Of a stretch of 14,439 nt of DNA, positions 1-6,601 are shown piece after piece; position 1 is the first letter of the stretch, and every line of letters starts with the position of its first letter. The stretch is taken from assembly GCA_031177735.1 (NCBI GenBank), contig JAPSKJ010000036.1, positions 1 through 14,439 of the forward strand. Direction: 5' to 3'. The notes beneath the pieces were generated by a model. That model searched no databases. It worked only from the letters and a program-made list of their open reading frames with translations, and was not told the DNA's origin. Source of the stretch: Nocardioides sp. (GTDB lineage: Bacteria > Actinomycetota > Actinomycetes > Propionibacteriales > Nocardioidaceae). Both the position numbers and the translations under genes were made by a program.

Positions 1-715
1 GACCGAGCACGCGCAGCCGGCCGTCCTCGTCGAGCCGCCCGGCGTCGCTGGTGCGGAACCACCCGTCGACCAGCGCCCGCGCGGTCTGCTCCGGGTCGTC
101 GCGGTAGCCGGCGAACAGGGTGGGGCCCCCGATCCGGATCCGCCCGTCGCGGTCGAGCGCGACCGCGACGCCGTCCAGCGGCATCCCGTCGTAGACGCAG
201 CCGCCGCAGGTCTCCGCGGACCCGTAGGTCGCGACCAGCCGCACCCCCTCCTCCTCGGCCCGCCGCCGCAGCGCCGGGTCGATCGGCCCGCCGCCGAGCA
301 GCACCGCGCGGAAGTCCCGCAGCGCGGCGGTGGCCTCCGGGTCGCTCCACAGCAGCCGGTGCAGCTGGGTGGGCACCAGGGAGACGTAGGCCGGCGTCCC
401 ACCGGCCACGGCTGCGCGGGCAGCCTCGGCGAAGGATCCGCCGTCGGCCAGCACCACGGGGTGGTGCCCGGCAAGCAGGGAGCGCACGATGACGTTGAGC
501 CCGGCGACGTACGCCGGCGGCAGGGCGAGCAGCCACCGGCCGGTGCCGCCCAGGCGGTTCGCCGAGGCGGTCGCCGAGGCCAGCACCGCCGACCGCGGGA
601 GCAGCACCCGCTTGGGCGCTCCGGTGGACCCGGAGGTCTCCACGACCCACGGGTCCGCGGCGTCGGAGCCGAGCCACCGGCCGACCCTCGCGATGACGTC
701 GGCGGGGTCCTCCAT
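1..715 (-). CDS. menE: o-succinylbenzoate-CoA ligase MenE, partial (C-terminus beyond window)
   Basis: MenE activates o-succinylbenzoate with ATP and CoA in menaquinone synthesis. I translated 238 codons by hand from the ATG at 715; the reading frame runs off the left edge. It shows the adenylate-forming (ANL) signatures in order: P-loop TSGSTGAPK (residues 27-35), YGSAET (164-169) and TSDAGRLDEDGRLRVLG (222-238), where the Asp helps bind the ATP ribose. The P-loop lies very near the N-terminus, as I recall for the short actinobacterial MenE proteins (about 360 residues) rather than the longer acyl-CoA synthetases. Nearby menA supports the assignment. There is no Shine-Dalgarno before the ATG; a TAGCGT box lies 7 nt upstream, so leaderless initiation is likely. 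An in-frame GTG three codons upstream (727) is an alternative start. Confidence 0.88.
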   Translation of the reverse strand, partial: MEDPADVIARVGRWLGSDAADPWVVETSGSTGAPKRVLLPRSAVLASATASANRLGGTGRWLLALPPAYVAGLNVIVRSLLAGHHPVVLADGGSFAEAARAAVAGGTPAYVSLVPTQLHRLLWSDPEATAALRDFRAVLLGGGPIDPALRRRAEEEGVRLVATYGSAETCGGCVYDGMPLDGVAVALDRDGRIRIGGPTLFAGYRDDPEQTARALVDGWFRTSDAGRLDEDGRLRVLG

Positions 716-722
716 GCGGGCC

Positions 723-728
723 ACGCTA
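723..728 (-). promoter_or_regulatory. menE: putative -10 box (TAGCGT) for a leaderless menE transcript
   Basis: On the minus strand TAGCGT fits the actinobacterial TANNNT -10 pattern and is followed by 7 nt and then the menE ATG. The start codon would be at or one base from the transcript 5' end. No convincing -35 is visible. Confidence 0.35.
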
Positions 729-770
729 TCGGGCGTCCACGGCGAAGAATCCGGGCGACACCTGTCGGTC

Positions 771-779
771 GGAGGTGAT
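771..779 (+). promoter_or_regulatory. long ribosome binding site upstream of the first MFS gene
   Basis: GGAGGTGAT is a 9-nt match to the 16S rRNA 3' end. An in-frame TGA at 776-778 means the first usable start codon in the gene's frame is the GTG at 791. The spacing (11 nt from the end of the match, 15 from GGAGG) is longer than usual. Confidence 0.5.
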
Positions 780-790
780 GGGATTGGCCC

Positions 791-2161
791 GTGCCCGGCC
801 TCCCCCGCTTCCTGACCCGCCTGATCCCGCCCACCCCGATGTCGCGCAAGCTGGCCGGCAACTCGATCGTGTTCGCTTCGGGCGAGGGCACCTTCCTGAC
901 CATCAGCGCGGTCTTCCTGACGATGGTCGTCGGGCTCTCCCCGGGACAGGTCGGCGTGGCGCTCACCCTCGGCGGGATCGCCGAGTTCCTGGTCGCCTAT
1001 CCCTCGGGCCGCGTCGTGGACGTCGTGGGCCCGAAGCGCATGTGGGCGCTGACTGCGCTCGGTCAAGGCATCGGCTTCGCCGCGCTGCCGTTCATCGACA
1101 GCTTCGTCGGCTACATCTGCGTCGCGATCTGGTTCGCGGCGATGGAGGGCTCCGGCAGCGCGGCCCGCAACGCCTACGTGCTCGACGTGCTCCCGAGCAC
1201 CGAGCGTGTCGAGACCCAGGCGTACATGTACTCCTCCCTCAACATCGGCTTCACCGCCGGCGCCGGCCTGGGCCTGCTCGCCCTGGCGTTCGACAGCACC
1301 ACGCTGCTGCGCTGGGTGCCGATCTTCACCGCCGGGATGATGGTGCTCAACGCCTGGCGGATCGCCCGGCTGCCGCAGGCGCCGCACGACCTGCGCGTGG
1401 CGGCCGGCGAGGCGCGCGTGAAGCACACCGGGCCGGGCCCGATGCGCAACATCGGCTGGATGGCGACCAGCTTCTTCAACGGCACCATGTGGACCAACCA
1501 GGTGCTGCTGCACACGGTGATCCCGCTCTGGCTGGTCGTGTCCACCGACGCCCCGCACTGGCTGCTCGCGTGGCTGTTCGCCACCAACACGGTGCTGTGC
1601 ATCTTCCTGCCGCCCTACACCGCCAAGTTCGTCCGCGACCTGCGCACGGCGATGCAGATGGTGTGGGTGTCGACGGCGTTCTTCTTCGTCTCCTGCCTGA
1701 TCACCATGGCCACGCACAGCACGGTGGGGCTGATCACCGTGCTGCTGGTCTGGCTCGGCCACGTGACCGTGACCGGCGCCGAGCTGTTCATCTCGGCCAG
1801 CAGCTGGTCGTTCCAGGCCGAGCTGATGGACCCGCGCCGCCGTGGTGAGTACCAGGGTGTCCAGGACGTGTTCGGCGCGTTGGGCTCGCGGTGGGCGCCG
1901 GCGGCGTTCACGTTCCTCGCGATGGAGTGGGGCAACCAGGGCTGGCTGGTGATCGGCGGCATCATCGTGCTGGCCGCCATCGGCCTGGGTCCGTCGACGC
2001 GGGCGGCGAAGCGGTTCGCCGACGAGCACTTCCCGGCCGGCGGCGCCCTGGTGCCCGAGCCGAGCGCGGGCGCCGCGGGCGCCGAGCCGTTGGAGTCGCC
2101 CGCGACCGCGGCCGGGATCGCCGCAGACCCGGTGGCCCCCGACGAGAGGCGCTCACGATGA
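791..2161 (+). CDS. MFS transporter, first of a tandem paralogous pair
   Basis: This is a 456-residue integral membrane protein with about 12 hydrophobic segments, typical of major facilitator superfamily transporters of the drug/solute antiporter type. A motif-A-like loop, SGRVVDVVGPKR (about 72-83), lies between the second and third segments. The substrate cannot be read from sequence. The next gene is a clear paralog: GEG(T/A)FLT near the N-terminus, LLAWLF(A/G)TNTVL near 258 and W(L/I)GH(V/L)TVTGAEL near 321 are shared. The stop overlaps the next gene's start (ATGA), so the two are probably translationally coupled. The GTG at 791 was chosen because it gives an N-terminus that lines up with the paralog; the ATG at 839 is the alternative. 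The C-terminal tail (about 415-456) is Ala/Pro/Glu-rich and probably cytoplasmic. Confidence 0.85.
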   Translation: MPGLPRFLTRLIPPTPMSRKLAGNSIVFASGEGTFLTISAVFLTMVVGLSPGQVGVALTLGGIAEFLVAYPSGRVVDVVGPKRMWALTALGQGIGFAALPFIDSFVGYICVAIWFAAMEGSGSAARNAYVLDVLPSTERVETQAYMYSSLNIGFTAGAGLGLLALAFDSTTLLRWVPIFTAGMMVLNAWRIARLPQAPHDLRVAAGEARVKHTGPGPMRNIGWMATSFFNGTMWTNQVLLHTVIPLWLVVSTDAPHWLLAWLFATNTVLCIFLPPYTAKFVRDLRTAMQMVWVSTAFFFVSCLITMATHSTVGLITVLLVWLGHVTVTGAELFISASSWSFQAELMDPRRRGEYQGVQDVFGALGSRWAPAAFTFLAMEWGNQGWLVIGGIIVLAAIGLGPSTRAAKRFADEHFPAGGALVPEPSAGAAGAEPLESPATAAGIAADPVAPDERRSR

Positions 2162-3435
2162 TGCGCCAGATCGACCGCCTGCTCAGCCCCGACCCGCTGA
2201 TCCGCAAGCTCGCCTACCAGTCCGTTCTCTCCGCGTTCGGCGAGGGCGCGTTCCTCACCGGCTCGGCGTTCTACTTCACCCAGCTGGTCGGGCTCTCCGC
2301 CCAGCAGGTGGGCATCGGTCTCTCGGTCGCCGCCGGCATCCAGTTCCTGTTCTCGGTGCCCGCCGGTCGCTGGGCCGACCGCATCGGCGCGAAGCAGGCC
2401 TGGTTGTCCATGGCCGCGGTCCAGGCGGTGCTCTACCTGCTGTGGCCGCTCATCGACGGCTTCGTGCTCTTCCTGGTGATCATGGCCGCCACCAGCGTGG
2501 CGGAGTCGGCGATGCGCTCGGGTCGCGGCGCCTACACCATCGCGATCTTCCCGCGGGAGACCCGGGTGCGCAGCCAGGCCTACATGCGGGCCGCCCGCAA
2601 CGTCGGCTACACCCTCGGCGCGCTGCTGGCCGGCCTGGCGCTCGGCCTCGAGAGCGACATCGCGATGGAGCTGGTGCCGATCAGCACCGGCCTCCTCCTG
2701 GTCGCCAACACGATCTGGGTGTGGCGGCTGCCTGCGCTGCCGGCCTCGGTCGAGACCCACGCCCCCGAGCAGCCGCTCGAGGCGGCGCTGGAGCACGCGG
2801 GAGAGCGGCGCAGCGCGCTGCGCAACCGCGGCTTTCTGGTCATGTCGATCGCCAACGGCGTCCTCAACACCCACCAGGTGCTCCTCAACGTCGTCATCCC
2901 GCTGTGGCTGGTCGAGGAGACCGACGCACCGCGCGTGCTGCTCGCCTGGCTCTTCGGCACCAACACCGTCCTGGCCGTGCTGCTCCAGGTCGCTGCCACC
3001 CGCGGGATCACCGACGTGCGCAGCGCCGTCCGCGCTCAGTACCGCGGCGCCGCCTGCTTCGTCCTCTCCTGCGGCATCGTCGCGGTCACCCACGACACCA
3101 CCGGCTGGGTCACCATCGCCCTGGTGTGGATCGGCCACCTGACCGTGACGGGCGCGGAGCTGTGGCAGTCCGCGGGAGCGTGGGGCCTGGTCACCGAGCT
3201 CTCCGAGCCGGACAAGCTCGGCGAGTACCAAGGCGTGTCCTCCCTCGGCTACACCCTCGGCGACGTGTGGGCCCCTGCGCTCTACACCTTCCTGGCGATG
3301 TCGCTCGGCACACCGGGCTGGGCCATCATCGCGGTCATCGTCGTCGGGGCCGCGGTCACCATCGGCCCAGCCGCCCGCGCCGGGGAGCGCTACCTGGCCC
3401 GCACGCCGCAGCCGCACGCCACCGGTGTTGAATGA
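2158..3435 (+). CDS. MFS transporter, second of a tandem paralogous pair
   Basis: A 425-residue, roughly 12-segment MFS protein whose motif-A loop is PAGRWADRIGAKQ (68-80), closer to the classical consensus than in its neighbour. It shares block-by-block similarity with the upstream gene along the whole length, so the pair arose by tandem duplication and has since diverged considerably. The start is the ATG at 2158, overlapping the upstream stop by 4 nt; the immediately following ATG (2161) is equally possible. AGAGG lies about 8 nt upstream. menA begins 6 nt after its stop, so all three are probably one transcript. Export of a menaquinone-related or aromatic compound would be a guess from context; nothing in the protein proves it. 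Confidence 0.85.
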   Translation: MMRQIDRLLSPDPLIRKLAYQSVLSAFGEGAFLTGSAFYFTQLVGLSAQQVGIGLSVAAGIQFLFSVPAGRWADRIGAKQAWLSMAAVQAVLYLLWPLIDGFVLFLVIMAATSVAESAMRSGRGAYTIAIFPRETRVRSQAYMRAARNVGYTLGALLAGLALGLESDIAMELVPISTGLLLVANTIWVWRLPALPASVETHAPEQPLEAALEHAGERRSALRNRGFLVMSIANGVLNTHQVLLNVVIPLWLVEETDAPRVLLAWLFGTNTVLAVLLQVAATRGITDVRSAVRAQYRGAACFVLSCGIVAVTHDTTGWVTIALVWIGHLTVTGAELWQSAGAWGLVTELSEPDKLGEYQGVSSLGYTLGDVWAPALYTFLAMSLGTPGWAIIAVIVVGAAVTIGPAARAGERYLARTPQPHATGVE

Positions 3436-3441
3436 GCCCTC

Positions 3442-4314
3442 GTGGCATCTCCCGCTCAGTGGCTCGCCGGCGCTCGACCCCGCACCCTGCCCGCTGCCGT
3501 CGCCCCGGTCATCGCCGGCACCGGCGTGGCGGCGTACGCCGGCTCGGTGGTGTGGTGGAAGGCCGCGGCGTGCCTCGTGGTGGCTCTCGCACTGCAGGTC
3601 GCGGTCAACTACGCCAACGACTACTCCGACGGGATCCGCGGCACCGATGACGAGCGGGTCGGCCCGCTCCGGCTGACCGGCTCCCGGTTGGCCGCACCCG
3701 GCGCGGTCAAGCGGGCGGCGTTCCTCGCGTTCGGGGTCGCCGGGGTCGCCGGACTGCTCCTGGCGGCGACCACCGCCTGGTGGCTGCTGGCGATCGGCGC
3801 GCTGTGCGTGCTGGCGGGCTGGTTCTACACCGGCGGTTCGCGGCCCTACGGCTACGCCGGCCTGGGCGAGGTGATGGTGTTCGTCTTCTTCGGCCTGGTC
3901 GCCGTCGTCGGCACGACCTACGTGCAGACCCAGACGTGGGAGTGGGCCGCGCTCTACGCCGCCGTCGGCGTGGGCTCCCCGACCACCGCCCTGCTGGTCG
4001 CCAACAACCTGCGCGACATCCCGACCGACCGGGTCGCCGGCAAGATCACCCTCGCGGTGCGTCTCGGCGACGCCCGCACCCGGGCCCTCTACGCGCTCCT
4101 GATGCTCGCCGCCGCGGTGGCCGTCGTCGCGGTCGCCTCGGTGACCACGTGGTGGGCGCTGACCGGGCTCGCCTTCGGGGTCGTCGCCCTGCGCGGGGTG
4201 CGCCTGGTGAGCTCCGGCGCCACCGGTCCCGCGCTCATCCCGGCGCTGCAGCTGACCGGTCAGGCCACGCTGGCGTGGGCCGTGCTGGTGGCGGTGCCAC
4301 TCTTCGTGCGCTGA
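3442..4314 (+). CDS. menA: 1,4-dihydroxy-2-naphthoate polyprenyltransferase MenA
   Basis: MenA attaches the polyprenyl chain to DHNA at the membrane, giving demethylmenaquinone. The 290-residue protein is a UbiA-family intramembrane prenyltransferase. The first Asp-rich motif lies in NYANDYSDG (56-64) and the second in NNLRDIPTD (188-196); these bind Mg2+ and the prenyl diphosphate. RPRTLPAA near residue 12 and KITLAVRLGD after the second motif are typical of MenA rather than UbiA. Hydrophobic helices fill the rest. The start is GTG at 3442, in the same frame as and 6 nt after the preceding MFS stop; no good Shine-Dalgarno is present, suggesting dependence on translation of the upstream gene. 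Its stop codon lies inside a 10-bp tandem duplication. Confidence 0.93.
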   Translation: MASPAQWLAGARPRTLPAAVAPVIAGTGVAAYAGSVVWWKAAACLVVALALQVAVNYANDYSDGIRGTDDERVGPLRLTGSRLAAPGAVKRAAFLAFGVAGVAGLLLAATTAWWLLAIGALCVLAGWFYTGGSRPYGYAGLGEVMVFVFFGLVAVVGTTYVQTQTWEWAALYAAVGVGSPTTALLVANNLRDIPTDRVAGKITLAVRLGDARTRALYALLMLAAAVAVVAVASVTTWWALTGLAFGVVALRGVRLVSSGATGPALIPALQLTGQATLAWAVLVAVPLFVR

Positions 4315-4325
4315 CGTGCGCTGAC
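4306..4325. repeat. 10-bp tandem duplication across the menA stop codon
   Basis: GTGCGCTGAC occurs twice head to tail (4306-4315 and 4316-4325). The first copy contains the menA TGA stop at 4312-4314. The second copy lies just outside the gene, before the terminator hairpin. Confidence 0.8.
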
Positions 4326-4330
4326 CTGCG

Positions 4331-4354
4331 GGTCGGGGTCCACCGACCCCGGCT
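4331..4354. terminator. hairpin between convergent menA and the CG0192-like gene
   Basis: CGGGGTC (4334-4340) pairs perfectly with GACCCCG (4345-4351) around the 4-nt loop CACC. The stem can be extended by G-U and G-C pairs to 4331/4354. There is no U-run on either strand, as is common in high-GC actinobacteria. It sits exactly between two convergent genes and could serve both. Confidence 0.6.
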
Positions 4355-4356
4355 CG

Positions 4357-4980
4357 TCAGGCCCCGGTCACACCCACCACGACGGCGTCGCCGCCGGGCC
4401 ACACCGCGAAGAGCGTGGCGTCGCCGGCGATCTCCTCGGCACCGATCAGGCGGGCGACGGTGAGCTCGTAGTCGGCGGCCGAGACCCGCGCCGTGGCGCC
4501 CAGGGAGCGCAGGGAGACGCCGTCGATCCGCGGCACCGAGCCCGCGTCGAGCGAGCCGCTGCCGCGCACCTGGACCGTCGGCGGGCGGCGCTCGACGATC
4601 CGGCCCGCCTCCTCGATCTCGAGCGGGGCCTCCTCGCCACCGGTGAGCGTGACCGCGAGCAGCTCCTGCACCGCCACCGGGTCGGCGCAGCCGTCGTAGA
4701 CCCACCGCGGTCCGAGCACGGAGTGCTCCATGGTGGTGATCAGGTGGTCCTCGGCACCGTCGAGCGGCGCGGCGCGGTAGCTGAGCGGCAGGTGCACGAA
4801 CGACTCGCCCGCCCGCAGCAGCAGGCACTCGACACCGACCTCGCCGTCGCGGTCGTCTACGCGGTAGCTGCCGACGGCGGTCGGCTCGGCCAGGCCGACC
4901 GCCCATGGCTGGGTCGGCAACCAGCCGGCCACGAGCTCCTGCTTGGTCGGCGTGATCGTCGCCCGGTGGATGACGGCCAT
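4357..4980 (-). CDS. maltokinase N-terminal cap-like (CG0192-type) protein, function unknown
   Basis: A 207-residue soluble protein with no signal peptide or membrane segment. The N-terminus MAVIHRATITPTK, followed by LVAGWLPTQPWAV, is what I recall from the actinobacterial family carrying a maltokinase N-terminal cap-like domain (often labelled CG0192-related). The kinase domain of a real maltokinase is absent, so it should not be called a kinase. The rest is a beta-rich-looking sequence rich in Val, Glu and Gly with no catalytic motif I can name. Its ATG shares one base with the stop of the upstream DUF4229-type gene (TGATG), so the two are co-translated. It ends at the hairpin facing menA. 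The family call is from memory of the N-terminal pattern and carries moderate certainty. Confidence 0.65.
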   Translation of the reverse strand: MAVIHRATITPTKQELVAGWLPTQPWAVGLAEPTAVGSYRVDDRDGEVGVECLLLRAGESFVHLPLSYRAAPLDGAEDHLITTMEHSVLGPRWVYDGCADPVAVQELLAVTLTGGEEAPLEIEEAGRIVERRPPTVQVRGSGSLDAGSVPRIDGVSLRSLGATARVSAADYELTVARLIGAEEIAGDATLFAVWPGGDAVVVGVTGA

Positions 4981-5231
4981 CAGTCGTCGTCCTCCTTGGT
5001 GCGCATCCGCTCGACGGCGGCGGAGGCTCGCCGCTCGACGCGCGCAGCAAGGGCGGCGCGCTGGGCGTTGAGGAGGAAGTACGACGCGACGCCGCTGACC
5101 AGCAGCGCGACCAGCAGCACCGGGAAGATGGGGGCGTCCTCCGCCAGCGCGCCCCAGATGCCAGCCACGATGCCGAACGAGGCGACGAAGAGCAGCAGCC
5201 GCAGAGCGGTGTAGACCCAGAACTCCTTCAC
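4980..5231 (-). CDS. small DUF4229-type membrane protein
   Basis: Starting at the GTG at 5231, this is an 83-residue protein with two hydrophobic segments (ALRLLLFVASFGIVAGIWG, about 8-26, and FPVLLVALLVSGVASYFLL, about 35-53). A basic, then acidic cytoplasmic tail ends in KEDDD. The pattern and size fit DUF4229 (actinobacterial, unknown role). I preferred 5231 over the upstream in-frame GTG at 5252, which adds MSPYPVG, for two reasons: a TACCCT -10 box lies exactly 6 nt upstream of 5231, and family members as I recall them begin with a (V/M)K-x-F-W-x-Y-T-like sequence. It is translationally coupled to the CG0192-like gene and divergent from the 75-residue membrane protein. Confidence 0.72.
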   Translation of the reverse strand: MKEFWVYTALRLLLFVASFGIVAGIWGALAEDAPIFPVLLVALLVSGVASYFLLNAQRAALAARVERRASAAVERMRTKEDDD

Positions 5232-5237
5232 CCCGAC

Positions 5238-5243
5238 AGGGTA
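5238..5243 (-). promoter_or_regulatory. putative -10 box (TACCCT) for a leaderless DUF4229-type transcript
   Basis: Minus-strand TACCCT matches TANNNT and is followed by exactly 6 nt before the GTG at 5231, the geometry that puts the transcript 5' end on the start codon. The -35 region is weak (ATAGTT at 17 nt). Confidence 0.42.
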
Positions 5244-5263
5244 GGGGCTCACCGCCTGCGAAC

Positions 5264-5269
5264 TATCGT
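5264..5269 (+). promoter_or_regulatory. putative -10 box (TATCGT) for a leaderless small-protein transcript
   Basis: TATCGT matches TANNNT and ends 6 nt before the GTG at 5276. The GGAGG at 5270-5274 is only 1 nt from the start codon, too close to act as a normal Shine-Dalgarno, which favours leaderless initiation. Confidence 0.45.
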
Positions 5270-5275
5270 GGAGGT

Positions 5276-5503
5276 GTGCTGAAGCTCCTGCTGGTGGTGA
5301 TCCTCTTCGCAGCGATCATCTACGTGACCGTCCGGGTGATCCAGCGGCGCGGCATCAGCTCGCCGCTCGACCGCCGGACCTTCGGCCGCCCGAGCGGCCG
5401 ACCCGCCACCCGCCGCGGCCCGCTGGGCCCCGACGACGACGACGACTTCCTCCGCGACCTGGAGCGCAAGCGGCGCCGCAAGCCCGAGACCCCCGAGAGC
5501 TAG
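5276..5503 (+). CDS. 75-residue single-pass membrane protein, unknown
   Basis: I do not recognise a named family. The N-terminus is one hydrophobic helix (KLLLVVILFAAIIYVTV, about 3-19) with no leading charged region, followed by basic residues (RVIQRRG), so the tail is likely cytoplasmic. The tail is hydrophilic: Arg/Gly/Pro-rich, then a run of five Asp (DDDDDFLRDLERKRRRK), a charge pattern that could be a protein contact site. The GTG start is set by the 6-nt distance to the TATCGT box. It is monocistronic, divergent from the DUF4229-type gene and convergent with ccsB, with hairpins after its TAG stop. Coding is supported by GC-rich third positions and by the tidy fit between its promoter and terminators. 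Confidence 0.68.
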   Translation: MLKLLLVVILFAAIIYVTVRVIQRRGISSPLDRRTFGRPSGRPATRRGPLGPDDDDDFLRDLERKRRRKPETPES

Positions 5504-5510
5504 CGCCCGG

Positions 5511-5540
5511 CGCCTGCATGCCCGTCGAGGTATGCAGGCG
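5511..5540. terminator. hairpin between the 75-residue gene and ccsB
   Basis: CGCCTGCAT (5511-5519) and ATGCAGGCG (5532-5540) form a perfect 9-bp stem with a 12-nt loop, starting 7 nt after the small gene's stop. No U-run follows. It is placed to end transcription from both sides. Confidence 0.6.
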
Positions 5541-5548
5541 AACGAACG

Positions 5549-5576
5549 CTTCCCGTGCGGAGCTCCACAAGGGAAG
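5549..5576. terminator. second hairpin, downstream of ccsB on the minus strand
   Basis: CTTCCC (5549-5554) pairs with GGGAAG (5571-5576), continued after a 2-nt bulge by GTG (5555-5557) and CAC (5566-5568). The loop overlaps the 8-bp palindrome GGAGCTCC (5559-5566). It lies 12 nt past the ccsB stop and is a plausible operon terminator. Confidence 0.45.
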
Positions 5577-5587
5577 TGCGCAGTCGG

Positions 5588-6601
5588 CTACATCCCTTGC
5601 TGGGCATCCACCACCGCGACGGCAGGGGCGGCGTAGGAGTGCTGCGAGGTCTCGCTGAAGTAGTTGATCCCGATGAAGTTGAACCACAGCGTGGCCATGC
5701 CCACCAGGGCCAGGATCGCCGCGTTGCGGCCCTTCCATCCCGCGGTCGCGCGGGCGTGCAGGTAGCCGGCGTAGATCACCCAGGTGATGAACGCCCACAC
5801 CTCCTTGGGGTCCCAGCTCCAGTAGGACGACCAGGCCTGGTGCGCCCAGATGGGGCCGGTGATCAGCACCGCGAAGGTCCACACCGGGAAGGCGAAGGCG
5901 TGGATCCGGTAGGCGATCCGGTCCAGCGAGGCGAGGGACGGGACGCGGCCGAGCCAGCCGGTGGTGGCGTCGGGGCGACGGGCCTTGACCAGGTAGACCG
6001 CCGAGGCGATCCCGCCGAGGGTGAAGGCACCGGTGGCCAGGATCGCGGAGACGACGTGGATGACGAGCCAGTAGGAGTTGAGCGCCTCGGTCAGGGGCGC
6101 GACCGGCTCGTAGAGCCAGATGACGGCGACCATCAGGCAGACCACCACGAAGCCGACCGCCAGGGGCGCCATCCAGCCGAGGGAGAAGCGCCGGTAGAGC
6201 GCCAGGTAGGCCACGGCCACGACGAACGTGCCGGCGAGGGTGAACTCGTACATGTTGCCCCACGGCACCCGGTTGGGGTCGGCGGCCATGCCACGCGCGA
6301 CCAGCCCGACCAGGTGGAAGGCCGCCGCCAGCCCGGTCAGCAGCAGGCCGAGCCGCCCGAACATCGCCGCCCGGCGCTCACGCGCCTCGTCGGCGCTGGT
6401 CTCCTGCTCGGTCGGGACCAAATCGGCGGCGGTGCTGTCGCCGACCCGCGAGCCCACCAGCGCCTCGACCCGCTGCCCAGGTGCGAGGCGGCCGGCGAAG
6501 GCCGACCACTCCACCAGGTGGCTGATGAGCGCGAGGAAGTAGACGACCCCGGCGGCCGCGACCGCCTGGTTGGAGAGGGTCTCCCACGACGCGTCGGTCA
6601 T
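5588..6601 (-). CDS. ccsB: cytochrome c biogenesis protein CcsB (CcsA/ResC family)
   Basis: This is the heme-handling half of the System II cytochrome c synthase, which presents heme outside the membrane and joins it to CxxCH motifs of apocytochromes. The 337-residue protein has about eight hydrophobic segments and the Trp-rich WWD domain: WAHQAWSSYWSWDPKEVWAF (252-271). Candidate heme-ligand histidines are at 97 (FHLVG), 182 (VIHVV) and 234 (RIHAFAFP). WGNMYEF (114-120) is another family hallmark. A cytoplasmic loop (about 38-80) is charged and variable. The ATG is preceded by AGGAG about 6 nt away and overlaps the resB stop by 4 nt (ATGA), matching the fixed ResB-CcsB partnership. It is the last gene of the operon. 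Confidence 0.95.
   Translation of the reverse strand: MTDASWETLSNQAVAAAGVVYFLALISHLVEWSAFAGRLAPGQRVEALVGSRVGDSTAADLVPTEQETSADEARERRAAMFGRLGLLLTGLAAAFHLVGLVARGMAADPNRVPWGNMYEFTLAGTFVVAVAYLALYRRFSLGWMAPLAVGFVVVCLMVAVIWLYEPVAPLTEALNSYWLVIHVVSAILATGAFTLGGIASAVYLVKARRPDATTGWLGRVPSLASLDRIAYRIHAFAFPVWTFAVLITGPIWAHQAWSSYWSWDPKEVWAFITWVIYAGYLHARATAGWKGRNAAILALVGMATLWFNFIGINYFSETSQHSYAAPAVAVVDAQQGM

Noticed and set aside
1615..3417. A 600-codon minus-strand reading frame opposite the MFS genes
   Set aside because: It is antisense to two clear membrane proteins, and its composition (Gly/Arg/Asp/Glu/Ala-rich, no domain) is that of a GC-bias shadow.
4357..4980. Calling the 207-residue protein a maltokinase or glucan branching enzyme
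   Set aside because: Only the cap-like N-terminal pattern is present; there are no kinase or glycosyl hydrolase motifs.
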